Shown here: positions 55,801-63,418 of the stretch, piece by piece
How positions within the stretch are numbered: the stretch's first letter is position 1
How the letters are laid out: every line of letters starts with the position of its first letter
DNA from: Hymenobacter busanensis
Lineage (GTDB): Bacteria > Bacteroidota > Bacteroidia > Cytophagales > Hymenobacteraceae
Assembly (NCBI RefSeq): GCF_008727865.1
Contig: NZ_VTWU01000003.1
Span: 558,001-622,000 of the forward strand
Direction of reading: 5' to 3'
DNA length: 64,000 nucleotides
The notes under the pieces: model-generated
What the model was told of the DNA's origin: nothing
What the model saw: only the letters and a program-made list of their open reading frames with translations
Database searches by the model: none
Made by a program: the position numbers and the translations under genes

Positions 55801-56536
55801 CGAGCTGGAGTACCAAAAGGCCGGCAGTGCCAGCAGCGTCAACGCCAAGCGGGAAGAAATTGCCCAGCTCAAAGCCGAACGCCGCCGTGCCATCGAAGAC
55901 CAAAAGCAGGCCCAGCGGATTCAGTTGGTACTCGACAGCGCCGAACAATCCTCCAGCCTCTTCACCGCGTCGGCCAACATCTACAAGGGCACCTCCAAAC
56001 TCGACGCGGTTTTGCCGGGCTTGGGGGTGGCAGCTGGCACCGCCATTACGGCGCTGCTTGTTGGGGCTTTCGTGGGCAGCAAGCTGAAAGCGTTGCAGGC
56101 CATTAACAACCAAGGATCTGGTTATTTCAAAGGGGGATATACGGGGGGCGACTCCATTCGAGAAGAGCGGGGCCCGGTACACGGCAAGGAGTTTGTTTTC
56201 GACAACGAGAAAACCAGCAAGTACCGCTTTAGCCTGTTCGAGCCCCTGCACACCGGCAAGCCCATTGATTGGGGCCATCCGACCCTGGCGCCGCTGTTGC
56301 CCGACCTCGACGCCCCGAAGCAACTGCGGGAAGCACGCCAAGCAGCCTTGCAGGTGCAGCACCACCACACCTTCGCGCCGTTGCAGGCTGGCATTGACCG
56401 CATGGAAGCGCGTATGAAGGCCGTGGAAAGCCACGTTTCCCGCTTGCCCTACACCCAAACCACGATTATGCCGGACGGGACCGTGGTGGAAACCAACCTG
56501 GAGAACGGCGGCACGGCGAAGACACGGATTGTATAA
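52802..56536 (+). CDS. Tape measure protein
   Basis: Protein of 1244 residues, the longest in the prophage. Long coiled-coil N terminus; a hydrophobic patch (FGRFAGAAGAAAAVGIVVGF) near residue 240; the tape-measure N-terminal domain around residues 280-450 (LALQQMVSKGTVSAEELRGQ, LGERLPGAFAIAARAIGVTE, EIAASDFLPKFARELEKTFG); more coiled coils to about residue 1050; and a second hydrophobic stretch (LPGLGVAAGTAITALLVGAF). It sets tail length and is ejected with the DNA. At roughly 0.15 nm per residue, a tail of about 185 nm would be expected. It is driven by P5. Confidence 0.93.
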   Translation: MDVGTVYKLDISEALAGFDKISQADAQFRATVQQTGAQAKKSFSDAAQAAIDLQNKQAAATAEVANAAVVHRELRGVLNDLRAAEKDLEKERRTSKAGEQAAKLTGELRRNREEQARVRAEIKLTEQAINEEREAASRIKEELRAQQQAQKLTTAAGRDAAAVAKQRAKEEKEAAAAAEKSVRSAGILTQLEQKLTDLTERRAKASTRTEVRGYNKQIQDTQKEIADLKGEADKTGGAVGGMFGRFAGAAGAAAAVGIVVGFVKNLADQVIEAGKKADATLGKLQFARGGDLEKAAADGRQLAFEAERLGLNLNSAGASYGSFTAAAAAGNLPLAEARRLYLAVGGAAAVLKVSSENTEGALLALQQMVSKGTVSAEELRGQLGERLPGAFAIAARAIGVTEKELGKMLQRGEIAASDFLPKFARELEKTFGDGTAQAANSLQANTNRIDNEWQRFLLRFTSATGRAVSSIAKFSKQANDFLDGLTPEGQADLAATRAAAGVKRYQTRLEKALDQTATSAKQRGGNVAEAVERGLDVNQARLQKSLAEAEAVMKKYSSPGYINEFNAAGGGGYNELRPLIEANQRRVALLRGELQALQDVRVARKKATEDEDKNLQGLIEKQQLLIKNLQDRQKAARNENAGDGADFLFGKGGLNQQLAAAQKELDRLLGKVEKGAKQRANALAAALRALYAEEERLRKDAARMELAQLKDEGQARAAEQLRQSLAEINRTEQLLKDKEAAVRKAGGRGGNADGVIDGVQAKQLTALRLAALDAYYTDLLRISEAREQRLFDLRADSDAKEVEAVNRKYDKLVAAARGNATELFAIEQARERDLLALRFQQQQKAIDETAQIGRDTVAATIGEVYGTGTGISEIEAKRAEKKALLEIDRKHAQDTLNNTLLLTGKQGEISRQAAEAELARIKNALNALEQEKRRHAPEDFLYKLILGEDDNEENRRDLDETVAIAEQTYRKVLEAQLQSAQASIDAKTRQVDEVQRELDRELEYQKAGSASSVNAKREEIAQLKAERRRAIEDQKQAQRIQLVLDSAEQSSSLFTASANIYKGTSKLDAVLPGLGVAAGTAITALLVGAFVGSKLKALQAINNQGSGYFKGGYTGGDSIREERGPVHGKEFVFDNEKTSKYRFSLFEPLHTGKPIDWGHPTLAPLLPDLDAPKQLREARQAALQVQHHHTFAPLQAGIDRMEARMKAVESHVSRLPYTQTTIMPDGTVVETNLENGGTAKTRIV

Positions 56537-56555
56537 AATCCGTATCATAGCAGCC

Positions 56556-57119
56556 ATGATTCGTTGCGTTATCCTCCTGATCCTGTGTTGTGCTTACCTG
56601 CCGAGCCTTGCGCAACTGCCCGATGATTATTTTCAAAAGCTGCCCCTGTCACAGCCAGACACCATCCACCTAGGCTTTTCCGAAGAAATAGACAAGCGTT
56701 ATGGGTTTAGGGGCCTGCGTTTTGAAACGCCCTTCCAACAAATAAAAGGGCTGCAGTACACCGGCAGCAGCGGCCCGCACAAACTGTATCGGAAGGTGCC
56801 GGAGAACAAAACCCTCGGCAACTGCAAGCTCGACGCTGTTTTGTACGCCTTTTACAAAGGACGACTGGCCAGCATCTTGGTAACGACCAGCGGCGACGAC
56901 AACTCCGTGGAACTCATTCGCATGTTGACGCTTGCATACGGCGAGCCGTTTCACGAAGAAGAAAGCGATAAATGGTTGTGGGAGGGCAAGAAGGCCGTCG
57001 CGCTCTTCGGCGTGAACGATGACGGCTCCACCTCGGTCTACATCAGCAGCAAAATCATGTCGACCCAACTAGAGCGAGACGAGAACACGAGGCGGCAGCG
57101 CGCCGCCTCCGGCTTATAA
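56556..57119 (+). CDS. Prophage-borne exported protein of unknown function
   Basis: Protein of 187 residues with a clear signal peptide (MIRCVILLILCCAYLPSLAQ) chosen at the ATG at 56556. The mature part (LRFETPFQQIKGLQYTGSSG, WLWEGKKAVALFGVNDDGST) looks like a small periplasmic domain, not a virion part. A 6-bp inverted repeat (cggatt ... aatccg, 56525-56542) lies over the tape measure stop. It is a cargo (moron-like) gene with the lipoprotein gene next to it. Confidence 0.72.
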   Translation: MIRCVILLILCCAYLPSLAQLPDDYFQKLPLSQPDTIHLGFSEEIDKRYGFRGLRFETPFQQIKGLQYTGSSGPHKLYRKVPENKTLGNCKLDAVLYAFYKGRLASILVTTSGDDNSVELIRMLTLAYGEPFHEEESDKWLWEGKKAVALFGVNDDGSTSVYISSKIMSTQLERDENTRRQRAASGL

Positions 57120-57128
57120 CCCACTCCT

Positions 57129-57596
57129 ATGAAAACACTGCTTGCCCTTGCTTCAGCGCTCATCCTGCTCGCCGGCTGTGATTCCGACAGCAAAAAAGAG
57201 GATGCCAAACCATCGGGCACCCCCAAGACGCTGACATGCACGATTGAAGGCCGCTCGTTTAGCCGCACCGCCAAGGCGCGGTTCCAAGCAGCTTCGGCTT
57301 CCACCGCCAACCGCGACGTGCTGAGCATTTCCACCGACGCGCCGCCCGCAGGCTCGCCCAACGAATACGTTACGGTCTTTTTCAACAAGGCTCCAGGCGC
57401 CCCCAACAGCGACTACAAGCTGACTTCGGTGTACTACGATGCCACGACCAACGCCACCATATACGAGGATGAGGGCCCGGCTACGCTAAGCAAAACCGCC
57501 AGCGGGTGGTCGGGTACTTTTTCGGCCTCGATTACGCGCCCTTCCGGCGTGGTGTTGAAGGTGGAAAACGGCGTATTCACGGACATACCCGAGTAA
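57129..57596 (+). CDS. Prophage-borne lipoprotein
   Basis: Protein of 155 residues with a lipoprotein signal (MKTLLALASALILLAGC; lipobox LLAGC) and a charged spacer (DSDSKKEDAKP). The mature domain is beta-rich. It starts 9 bp after the exported-protein gene. Phage-encoded lipoproteins often block entry of related phages; that role is inferred only from class and position. Confidence 0.78.
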   Translation: MKTLLALASALILLAGCDSDSKKEDAKPSGTPKTLTCTIEGRSFSRTAKARFQAASASTANRDVLSISTDAPPAGSPNEYVTVFFNKAPGAPNSDYKLTSVYYDATTNATIYEDEGPATLSKTASGWSGTFSASITRPSGVVLKVENGVFTDIPE

Positions 57597-57602
57597 GGCT
57601 GC

Positions 57603-57634
57603 CTTTCCGCCGCTCGGCTTTCGGGCGTGGTTTG
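57603..57634 (+). promoter_or_regulatory. Late promoter-like element P6
   Basis: CTTTC (57603-57607), extended cctttccgcc, and GTTTG (57630-57634), 27 nt start to start. Only 4 nt before the tail hub ATG, as with P5. Confidence 0.75.
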
Positions 57635-57638
57635 TCCC

Positions 57639-59747
57639 ATGCCCGTCTTCGACCTCGACGCCCCCCGGCGGTTCTTCCTTACCGTGCGCGGCCGCACCGT
57701 GCCGGCTGCTCCCGTGCTGGAGCAAGTACTGACGCGGGAGCCGGGAAGTGACGATGCCGCCTATTTCCGCGACAAGCTCGGCAGCGAGTGGTCCTTTACT
57801 GGCGACGACTTCGCGCTGCTCTACGCGCTGGAAAACAGCAAAGACCGGTGCGAAGAAATTGGCATCCGCATGGAGGTGCCCTTGGTTGCGTCCGGTTTTG
57901 CCACGGTGTACCGGGGTGTCTTCACCTGCACCGAGGTAAGTTGGGACCTGGACCGGTGTACCGCCACGGTGTCGCCCACCGCCGACGACGGGTACCGGTT
58001 GCTGCTCGAAGCATGGGAAAAGGAAGTTAACCTGCTCAGCGCGCCGGGCTTTAACGGCACGGGCGCGGCGCTGCAGACCATCACGGCCAATATCCGCAAC
58101 CTGGTGGGCAGCAGCGACCCGTTGCAGCAAACGGGCTTCAAGGTAGCCTTCAAGCGCACCGACGACACGGCCGTAAACGACGAATTGGGCGTTGACGGCT
58201 GGGCGGAGTTTCTGCGCAACAAGAGCTACATCAGCGCCCCGCTAACCGGCGGGCCCGTGACCGCCTCGGGAACCCGGGACCATACCGTTATTCTGTTTCG
58301 GTACGAGCTGCACAACGTTGCGCTGACACTCGAACCGTTGAGCGGCGAGTACATCGTGCCCGACAAAAGCGCGGCCGGGTGGCAGTTCTTCAACCGCGAC
58401 GACTCGGTTTCGCCGCCCGTTGCCTCCTATGTCAAGACGCCCGAAATCAGCGGCTTCAAGCCCTACCTGATCGGCACCTACAACGACTGGAAGCACTTCG
58501 GCAACGGCTCGCGCCCCAAGTACGGCAACGACCTGCTGCTGCTGCCGTGCGGCCAGAAGCCCAGCGACTACCAGTTCAGCAACAGCGACTATTTGGAGGT
58601 AACCGGACCCGAAGGCGCCCACAACGGGAGCCAACTAGGGGATAGTTGCTGGCCCTGCCTCAACACGCGCCGCGTCACCACGCAACCCAACTGCACGAGC
58701 TTGTGGTGGCGCTTCGGGGCGTTCCGCTTCACCCGCTGCTTGCCCTTGGTCGACGCGCTGCACCACGTGCTGCAGCAAACCGCCCCCCAGCTCACGCCGC
58801 CCAGCCCGGCCCAGCTGTCCACGTTCCTGGTGAGCGCCCTGAACCCGGCCACCGGGGCGAGCGGCATCTACAACGAAGTGCCCCGCCTGTGCGTGGCCGC
58901 CGGCTCCGACGTGAAGCGCTACGGCGCCTCCGAGCCGGCCACCCGGCTGCTGATCAGCGCCAAGACCTTCGTGCAAGACCTGTGCACGCTCTACGACCTG
59001 CGCTGGGACCTCGACCCGGGCACGGGCTGGTTTCGCCTGGAGCACCGCAGCTTCTTCGAGGCCCGCAGCGCCAACACGCTGGACTTAACGGCTTACCCGA
59101 ATGCCACCCTGCCCGGGCGCTACAAGGGCCGCACCCAGGTGCTGCCCGCCCGCGAGCAACTGGCCATCAGCGCTGCACTGAGCGAAGAACCCGCCACGGG
59201 CCTTTCGTTTGCCGCGGCCGAGTGGGTCTACGACGGGGCGTGCGTCAACCAGCGCGAGGGCCAAAACCGCAGCGTGCGCAGCGTCTCGCGTCTGACGGGG
59301 GATGTAGCGGGCATGGTCTTGTCGGGCAACGCGTTGCCCGACGAAGCGGTGGTGCTGCTGGCCAGCCTGCCGTCGGGCGAGTTGTACGAGGGCAACCGCA
59401 AGGTGTCGGCGTCGGAACTGTTGCGCCGCTACCACCGCCACGGCCGCGCCCGGCCCCAGGCCGTGTTTGGCCCCACGGGTGCCCTCTTCGACATGGCCTC
59501 GGTGCGCCCGGGCCGCGAGCAGGACGCCTGCACCGTGCCCCGCCGGGAAGGGCTGAGCGGGCTTGATGCCACCGCCCGGCTGGTTACCAACCTCTCGGCG
59601 CAGGCCGAGTTGGGCAAAGCCACCTGGGACCTGTCGACGGGCAAGGTGACGGTGGTGCCCTTGCTGCCCGCCCTTGCCAGCACCGCCGAGGGGCCCTTGC
59701 CCGCCGAGCGCCAGTTCAACGATTCCTTTTCCGATCAGTTCGCCTGA
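57639..59747 (+). CDS. Large tail protein (hub/baseplate candidate)
   Basis: Protein of 702 residues starting MPVFDLDAPRRFFLTVRG. Beta-rich, with DFALLYALENSKDRCEEIGI early and a C-terminal part with HTVILFRYELHN, ISAKTFVQDLCTLYDLRWDL and a Tyr/Arg-rich end. Size and place after the tape measure fit a distal tail or hub protein. No catalytic motif recognised. Overlaps the next start by 1 nt. Confidence 0.65.
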   Translation: MPVFDLDAPRRFFLTVRGRTVPAAPVLEQVLTREPGSDDAAYFRDKLGSEWSFTGDDFALLYALENSKDRCEEIGIRMEVPLVASGFATVYRGVFTCTEVSWDLDRCTATVSPTADDGYRLLLEAWEKEVNLLSAPGFNGTGAALQTITANIRNLVGSSDPLQQTGFKVAFKRTDDTAVNDELGVDGWAEFLRNKSYISAPLTGGPVTASGTRDHTVILFRYELHNVALTLEPLSGEYIVPDKSAAGWQFFNRDDSVSPPVASYVKTPEISGFKPYLIGTYNDWKHFGNGSRPKYGNDLLLLPCGQKPSDYQFSNSDYLEVTGPEGAHNGSQLGDSCWPCLNTRRVTTQPNCTSLWWRFGAFRFTRCLPLVDALHHVLQQTAPQLTPPSPAQLSTFLVSALNPATGASGIYNEVPRLCVAAGSDVKRYGASEPATRLLISAKTFVQDLCTLYDLRWDLDPGTGWFRLEHRSFFEARSANTLDLTAYPNATLPGRYKGRTQVLPAREQLAISAALSEEPATGLSFAAAEWVYDGACVNQREGQNRSVRSVSRLTGDVAGMVLSGNALPDEAVVLLASLPSGELYEGNRKVSASELLRRYHRHGRARPQAVFGPTGALFDMASVRPGREQDACTVPRREGLSGLDATARLVTNLSAQAELGKATWDLSTGKVTVVPLLPALASTAEGPLPAERQFNDSFSDQFA

Positions 59748-60703
59748 TGCTCAACCCGCACACGTTCCCCTTCGCGGCCGCGGGACGGCCCTTGCCCGAC
59801 GCCGAGCTGCCGGCCTGCGCCGAGCAGCCCTACAGCCTGCCGGCCCCGGCCGACCGGTTCCTGCCCTTCTGCCTCACGCGCCCCGCCAACCCGGCCAGGC
59901 GCCTCGACTGCGCCCGGGTGGTGCGAGCCGACACCGGCGCCGTGCTCGTGACGCTGAGCCTGACCGGCGGCACGTACCCGCTCGACGTGGAGAAGCGCAC
60001 CGATGGGCAGACGGATTACTTTCTCTACTACGGGGCCATCGTGCCGGGCCTGAGCCTGCCCTGCGGCATTCCGCTGCGGTTGGTGGTCGATGAGTTTACC
60101 AGCGTGCGGTTTTCGGCCATTGCCGACCTCTCGGGCTATTTGCTGCTCGAATGGTACCACGACGGGCCGCTGGCCGGCATTCCCTACGGGGCTGGGATGC
60201 GGCAGCGCCTGTACGTGGAAGCCGGGGCGCTGCGCTTCGGGCCGCCGCGGCAGGACATCGAAGAAACCCAAGACAAGGCCACGGGCACCAAGCGCACGGA
60301 TTTTCTGGCCCTTACGCGCACGGCTACGTTTACGGTGCCGCCCGCGGCCTCGTACCTCGTGCAAGCCGTGCACGCGGCGCGGGCCCACCGCTACTTCGAA
60401 GCCGGCGGGTTGCCGCTCGCCGTCACCGACACCAAGCAGAGCGACTTCGGCACCGACGTGTGCCGCTGGACGCTTGACGTGACGGTGGAAGACGTGGACG
60501 TGTTGGTGGCCCGCGGCTGCCCGGCCCCGCTGCCGGTGCTCGACGTGGCCCCCTATACGCCCCGGCCCTACGTGTGCGGCGACACGAGCGACGTGGCCCC
60601 CGACTGGCAGCGCAAGCACCCGGTCGAAACCGAATGCGAGCAGGACGCGGCCCCGGAGTGGCGCCGCAAGGTCCCGTTCGAAACCCAGTGCGAACCCCTC
60701 TGA
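59747..60703 (+). CDS. Tail protein with repeated Cys-containing tail
   Basis: Protein of 318 residues, beta-rich. The end holds two copies of a 19-residue unit (SDVAPDWQRKHPVETECEQ and then DAAPEWRRKVPFETQCEP). Similar W...ET.C patterns open the next gene product. Likely a distal tail component. Confidence 0.6.
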   Translation: MLNPHTFPFAAAGRPLPDAELPACAEQPYSLPAPADRFLPFCLTRPANPARRLDCARVVRADTGAVLVTLSLTGGTYPLDVEKRTDGQTDYFLYYGAIVPGLSLPCGIPLRLVVDEFTSVRFSAIADLSGYLLLEWYHDGPLAGIPYGAGMRQRLYVEAGALRFGPPRQDIEETQDKATGTKRTDFLALTRTATFTVPPAASYLVQAVHAARAHRYFEAGGLPLAVTDTKQSDFGTDVCRWTLDVTVEDVDVLVARGCPAPLPVLDVAPYTPRPYVCGDTSDVAPDWQRKHPVETECEQDAAPEWRRKVPFETQCEPL

Positions 60704-60706
60704 CCT

Positions 60707-61186
60707 ATGGCCAACACCGGCCGCATCCGCTACCGCGAAATCGACCAGAACCCCAACAGCCCCACCTTCAACACGGAGCGGTGGAGCGACTGGGTGACGG
60801 ACGAAACCGCGTGCCCGCCGCCGACGCGCTACAACTCCGCCACGATCAGCGAGCTGGTGCAGCGCAACGACTGCACGGGCGGGCTGACGGGCACGTTTGT
60901 GCGCTACACGGTGGAGGCGGGGGCGTTCTTCAGCTACATCAGCCAGGCCGATGCCGACGCGCAGGCCCAGGCGCATTTTGACGACACCTACCAGGCCTAC
61001 GCCAACGCCAACGCCACCTGCCAGAGCGGCAGCAGCGGCATTACGTGGCTGCCGGTCTACACCGGCACCTGCTTTGCCTGCCTGATGGAAAACAGCCAGG
61101 ACCCCACGGACCGCCGCCCCTCGACGGCCGCCGAAAACACGCAGTACTACACCGGGTTGCCGTGCGTTGCCTGCGAATCCGAATAA
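60707..61186 (+). CDS. Cys-rich tail protein with DUF5977-like segment
   Basis: Protein of 159 residues. RNDCTGGLTGTFVRYTVEAG then ADADAQAQAHFDDTYQAYAN ending NATC resembles DUF5977, found in Bacteroidota surface and phage tail proteins. Further Cys in TCFACLMEN and PCVACESE. Probably structural. Confidence 0.65.
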   Translation: MANTGRIRYREIDQNPNSPTFNTERWSDWVTDETACPPPTRYNSATISELVQRNDCTGGLTGTFVRYTVEAGAFFSYISQADADAQAQAHFDDTYQAYANANATCQSGSSGITWLPVYTGTCFACLMENSQDPTDRRPSTAAENTQYYTGLPCVACESE

Positions 61187-61216
61187 TCTTTTCTCACCCC
61201 AAACCCCAACCCCGTC

Positions 61217-61801
61217 ATGGCTGTAAACCCCGACGACCCGACCATCCCGGTCAACTGCGAAGACGCCGTACTGCCCACCGGGCTGGCGGCGGCCGATTGC
61301 TACACGCCCGAACTCAACTACGGGCCCATTGTCAACCTCTACCTGACCAAGACGCCGTTTGCCGCCCCGCCGACGCTCGTGGAAGTCACGCGCCGCTTGG
61401 CGCTGGCCAGCACCGACGACGAGCAGCTGGTGGGCCCCATCGTGGTGCAGCTGAGCCGCGCCGCCGCCACGGGCAACACCATCCGCGTCAACGGCGTGGA
61501 CTACGACGCGGCCACGGTCTCGTCCTACGACGTGACCATGCAGGACACGAGCGACGCCAACTACGACCTGGCGCGCGCCACCCAGGGCGGGGGCATCAAG
61601 CGCTACGTGTACGGTGTGGATCAGAACAACAACTGGTTCGGCGGCCAGAACGGCATCACCGGCGGGCAGAGCACCATCAAGCTGCGCGTGGTGCTGCCCA
61701 CGGGCGAAACCGACCTGCAGACCCTGACGGGTACCGTGTCGGGCCTCGGCAAGTTCGACCCGAAACGCATTGCCTCGCCGGTGGCGGCCGTCTTCGGCTA
61801 A
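61217..61801 (+). CDS. Tail structural protein (possible tail tube)
   Basis: Protein of 194 residues, beta-rich (YVYGVDQNNNWFGGQNGITG, TLTGTVSGLGKFDPKRIASP). Size, strand-rich make-up and the strong terminator right after it suit an abundant tail protein such as the tube, though its place after the tape measure is not the usual one. Call uncertain. Confidence 0.5.
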   Translation: MAVNPDDPTIPVNCEDAVLPTGLAAADCYTPELNYGPIVNLYLTKTPFAAPPTLVEVTRRLALASTDDEQLVGPIVVQLSRAAATGNTIRVNGVDYDAATVSSYDVTMQDTSDANYDLARATQGGGIKRYVYGVDQNNNWFGGQNGITGGQSTIKLRVVLPTGETDLQTLTGTVSGLGKFDPKRIASPVAAVFG

Positions 61802-61820
61802 GCCGCGCAGCCTGTGCCGC

Positions 61821-61861
61821 AAGCGCCTGCCTTTCCGCCGGGAAGGGCAGGCGCTTTTTTT
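61821..61861 (+). terminator. Strong terminator overlapping element P7
   Basis: 11-bp stem AAGCGCCTGCC / GGCAGGCGCTT with part-paired inner bases and a run of seven T. It follows the stop at 61801 by 19 bp. Confidence 0.88.
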
Positions 61862-61862
61862 G
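61831..61862 (+). promoter_or_regulatory. Late promoter-like element P7, inside terminator
   Basis: CTTTC (61831-61835), extended cctttccgcc, and TTTTG (61858-61862), 27 nt start to start. The left box is in the hairpin and the right box is the T run of the terminator. It lies 23 nt before the fibre gene. Confidence 0.6.
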
Positions 61863-61885
61863 GTGCAGTACCCAGCCCCGAATCG

Positions 61886-63415
61886 ATGCCCGCCAACCTG
61901 CCCAAGACCCGCCCGCAACTGGATGATGAGTTGGTGGCCTTGATTACCGACCTGCTCAACAAGCAGAACACGGCGGCGCGGGTACGGGCCATCATCCGCA
62001 GCATCCACGCCTCGTTCTACAACAAGGCCGACGACGTGTTTTCGGTCGACAAGATCAGCGGGCTCAGCGAGTACCTAGCTTCACGCATCATCACCAGCAC
62101 CAACAAGCTGCGCGGGGCGCCCAAGATTGTCGACTACTTGGAGCCGTTCGCCGGCATGCCCGCCCGCTGCATCACCCGCGCGCAGTTGGCGGCCGATTGG
62201 CTCACGCTCGAAAACGTGTGCTACGTGCGCAACACGGCCACGGCCGCCGAGTTGGAAGACGACCCCAACGCGGTGCAGCCGGGCAGGTTTTACGTGCTCT
62301 CCGCCTCGCGCTTTGGGGAACTGTCGGTGTTTCGCAACGGCGGCGGCGGCAACGACGCAGCGCCGGGCGCCCGGGCACGTGCCTCGTGGGTGGAGCAGAA
62401 CACCGAAGCCGCCCAAGGGGCCGGCATCGAAGAGTACGATCCCAACTACAACGCCACCGGCACGCCCACGGGCTACCCGGCCGGTGTGACGCTGAAATAC
62501 CTCTCCGAAGGCAAGCTGTACTTCGTGCAGACCCTGCAGGCGCTGCCGGTGCCCGTGCCCGCGCCCACGCTCGAAGACGACGACCCCAACTACGTCAGCA
62601 CGCCGGCCCCTTCGCCGCTGCAGCACCAGCAGAACACCGACTCGGGCACCACCTCGCCCGTGTGGTCGTGGGGCCCAACCTCCTCCGACAACCAGGACAG
62701 CGGCCCGCAGGTCTCCCCGGTGCAAGTGGCCCAGATGACCAAGGGCGGCCCGCGCATCGCCACGCGGTTTGTGGATTACAACGAAGCCGACCCCGCCCGC
62801 GTGGCCGGGTGGGAGGTGTGCCCGCGCTACGATGCCCGGTTTCCCGAAGCCGCCCCCGGCGCGCCCGTGGGCACGCTGAACCGGTGGGTGAAGGTGGCGA
62901 ATTTGGATGATGTGGGCGGCGGCGGGGCGTACCTGCCTTTGGCCGGTGGCACCGTAACTGGGCAAACCACTTTTGAAGACGGTCTCGTGCTGCCGGACAA
63001 CACCACCGGCAAGCTGCTTCGCATCTGGGCGGACGACGACCTGCATTTCAGCTACTACGACGAAGGGCTTACCAACGAAAACCAGATCGTCAGCATCAGC
63101 CAGAACGGGATTTACGTGGGCTATGGCGGCTTGGTGGTAATCGGCGCTCCCGGCGGCACCACAAGCGCCGCCCTCTCGGCCTCCAACGAAGGCTTGCTGA
63201 CAGTGGGCGGCGCCCCCGTCGCCGCGCAAGCCTACTACGTGGACAGCAGCATGAAAGCCGCCGTGAGCGGCGGCACTTTCACCAACGGCGAACTGCAAGG
63301 CGCGCAGCCGGTGGGCTCGCTCGCGGGCATGCGCTTCACCACCGCCACCTACGGCTACGAGTACATGCCCGGCGCGTCCGGTGCCTTGGTGTGGAACCGC
63401 TTTATGAAACTCTAA
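61886..63415 (+). CDS. Tail fibre protein
   Basis: Protein of 509 residues starting MPANLPKTRPQLDDELVALI. Helical N terminus, then beta-rich repeats with fibre-type motifs (YLPLAGGTVTGQTTFEDGLV, GTTSAALSASNEGLLTVGGA). C terminus TYGYEYMPGASGALVWNRFM. Probably the receptor-binding or fibre shaft protein. It is driven by P7 after the strong terminator. Confidence 0.75.
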   Translation: MPANLPKTRPQLDDELVALITDLLNKQNTAARVRAIIRSIHASFYNKADDVFSVDKISGLSEYLASRIITSTNKLRGAPKIVDYLEPFAGMPARCITRAQLAADWLTLENVCYVRNTATAAELEDDPNAVQPGRFYVLSASRFGELSVFRNGGGGNDAAPGARARASWVEQNTEAAQGAGIEEYDPNYNATGTPTGYPAGVTLKYLSEGKLYFVQTLQALPVPVPAPTLEDDDPNYVSTPAPSPLQHQQNTDSGTTSPVWSWGPTSSDNQDSGPQVSPVQVAQMTKGGPRIATRFVDYNEADPARVAGWEVCPRYDARFPEAAPGAPVGTLNRWVKVANLDDVGGGGAYLPLAGGTVTGQTTFEDGLVLPDNTTGKLLRIWADDDLHFSYYDEGLTNENQIVSISQNGIYVGYGGLVVIGAPGGTTSAALSASNEGLLTVGGAPVAAQAYYVDSSMKAAVSGGTFTNGELQGAQPVGSLAGMRFTTATYGYEYMPGASGALVWNRFMKL

Positions 63416-63418
63416 GCC

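Noticed and set aside
59735-62008. Minus-strand frame of 757 codons opposite tail genes
   Set aside because: Composition typical of antisense shadow frames, no start signal, and it crosses several well-supported plus-strand genes and a terminator.
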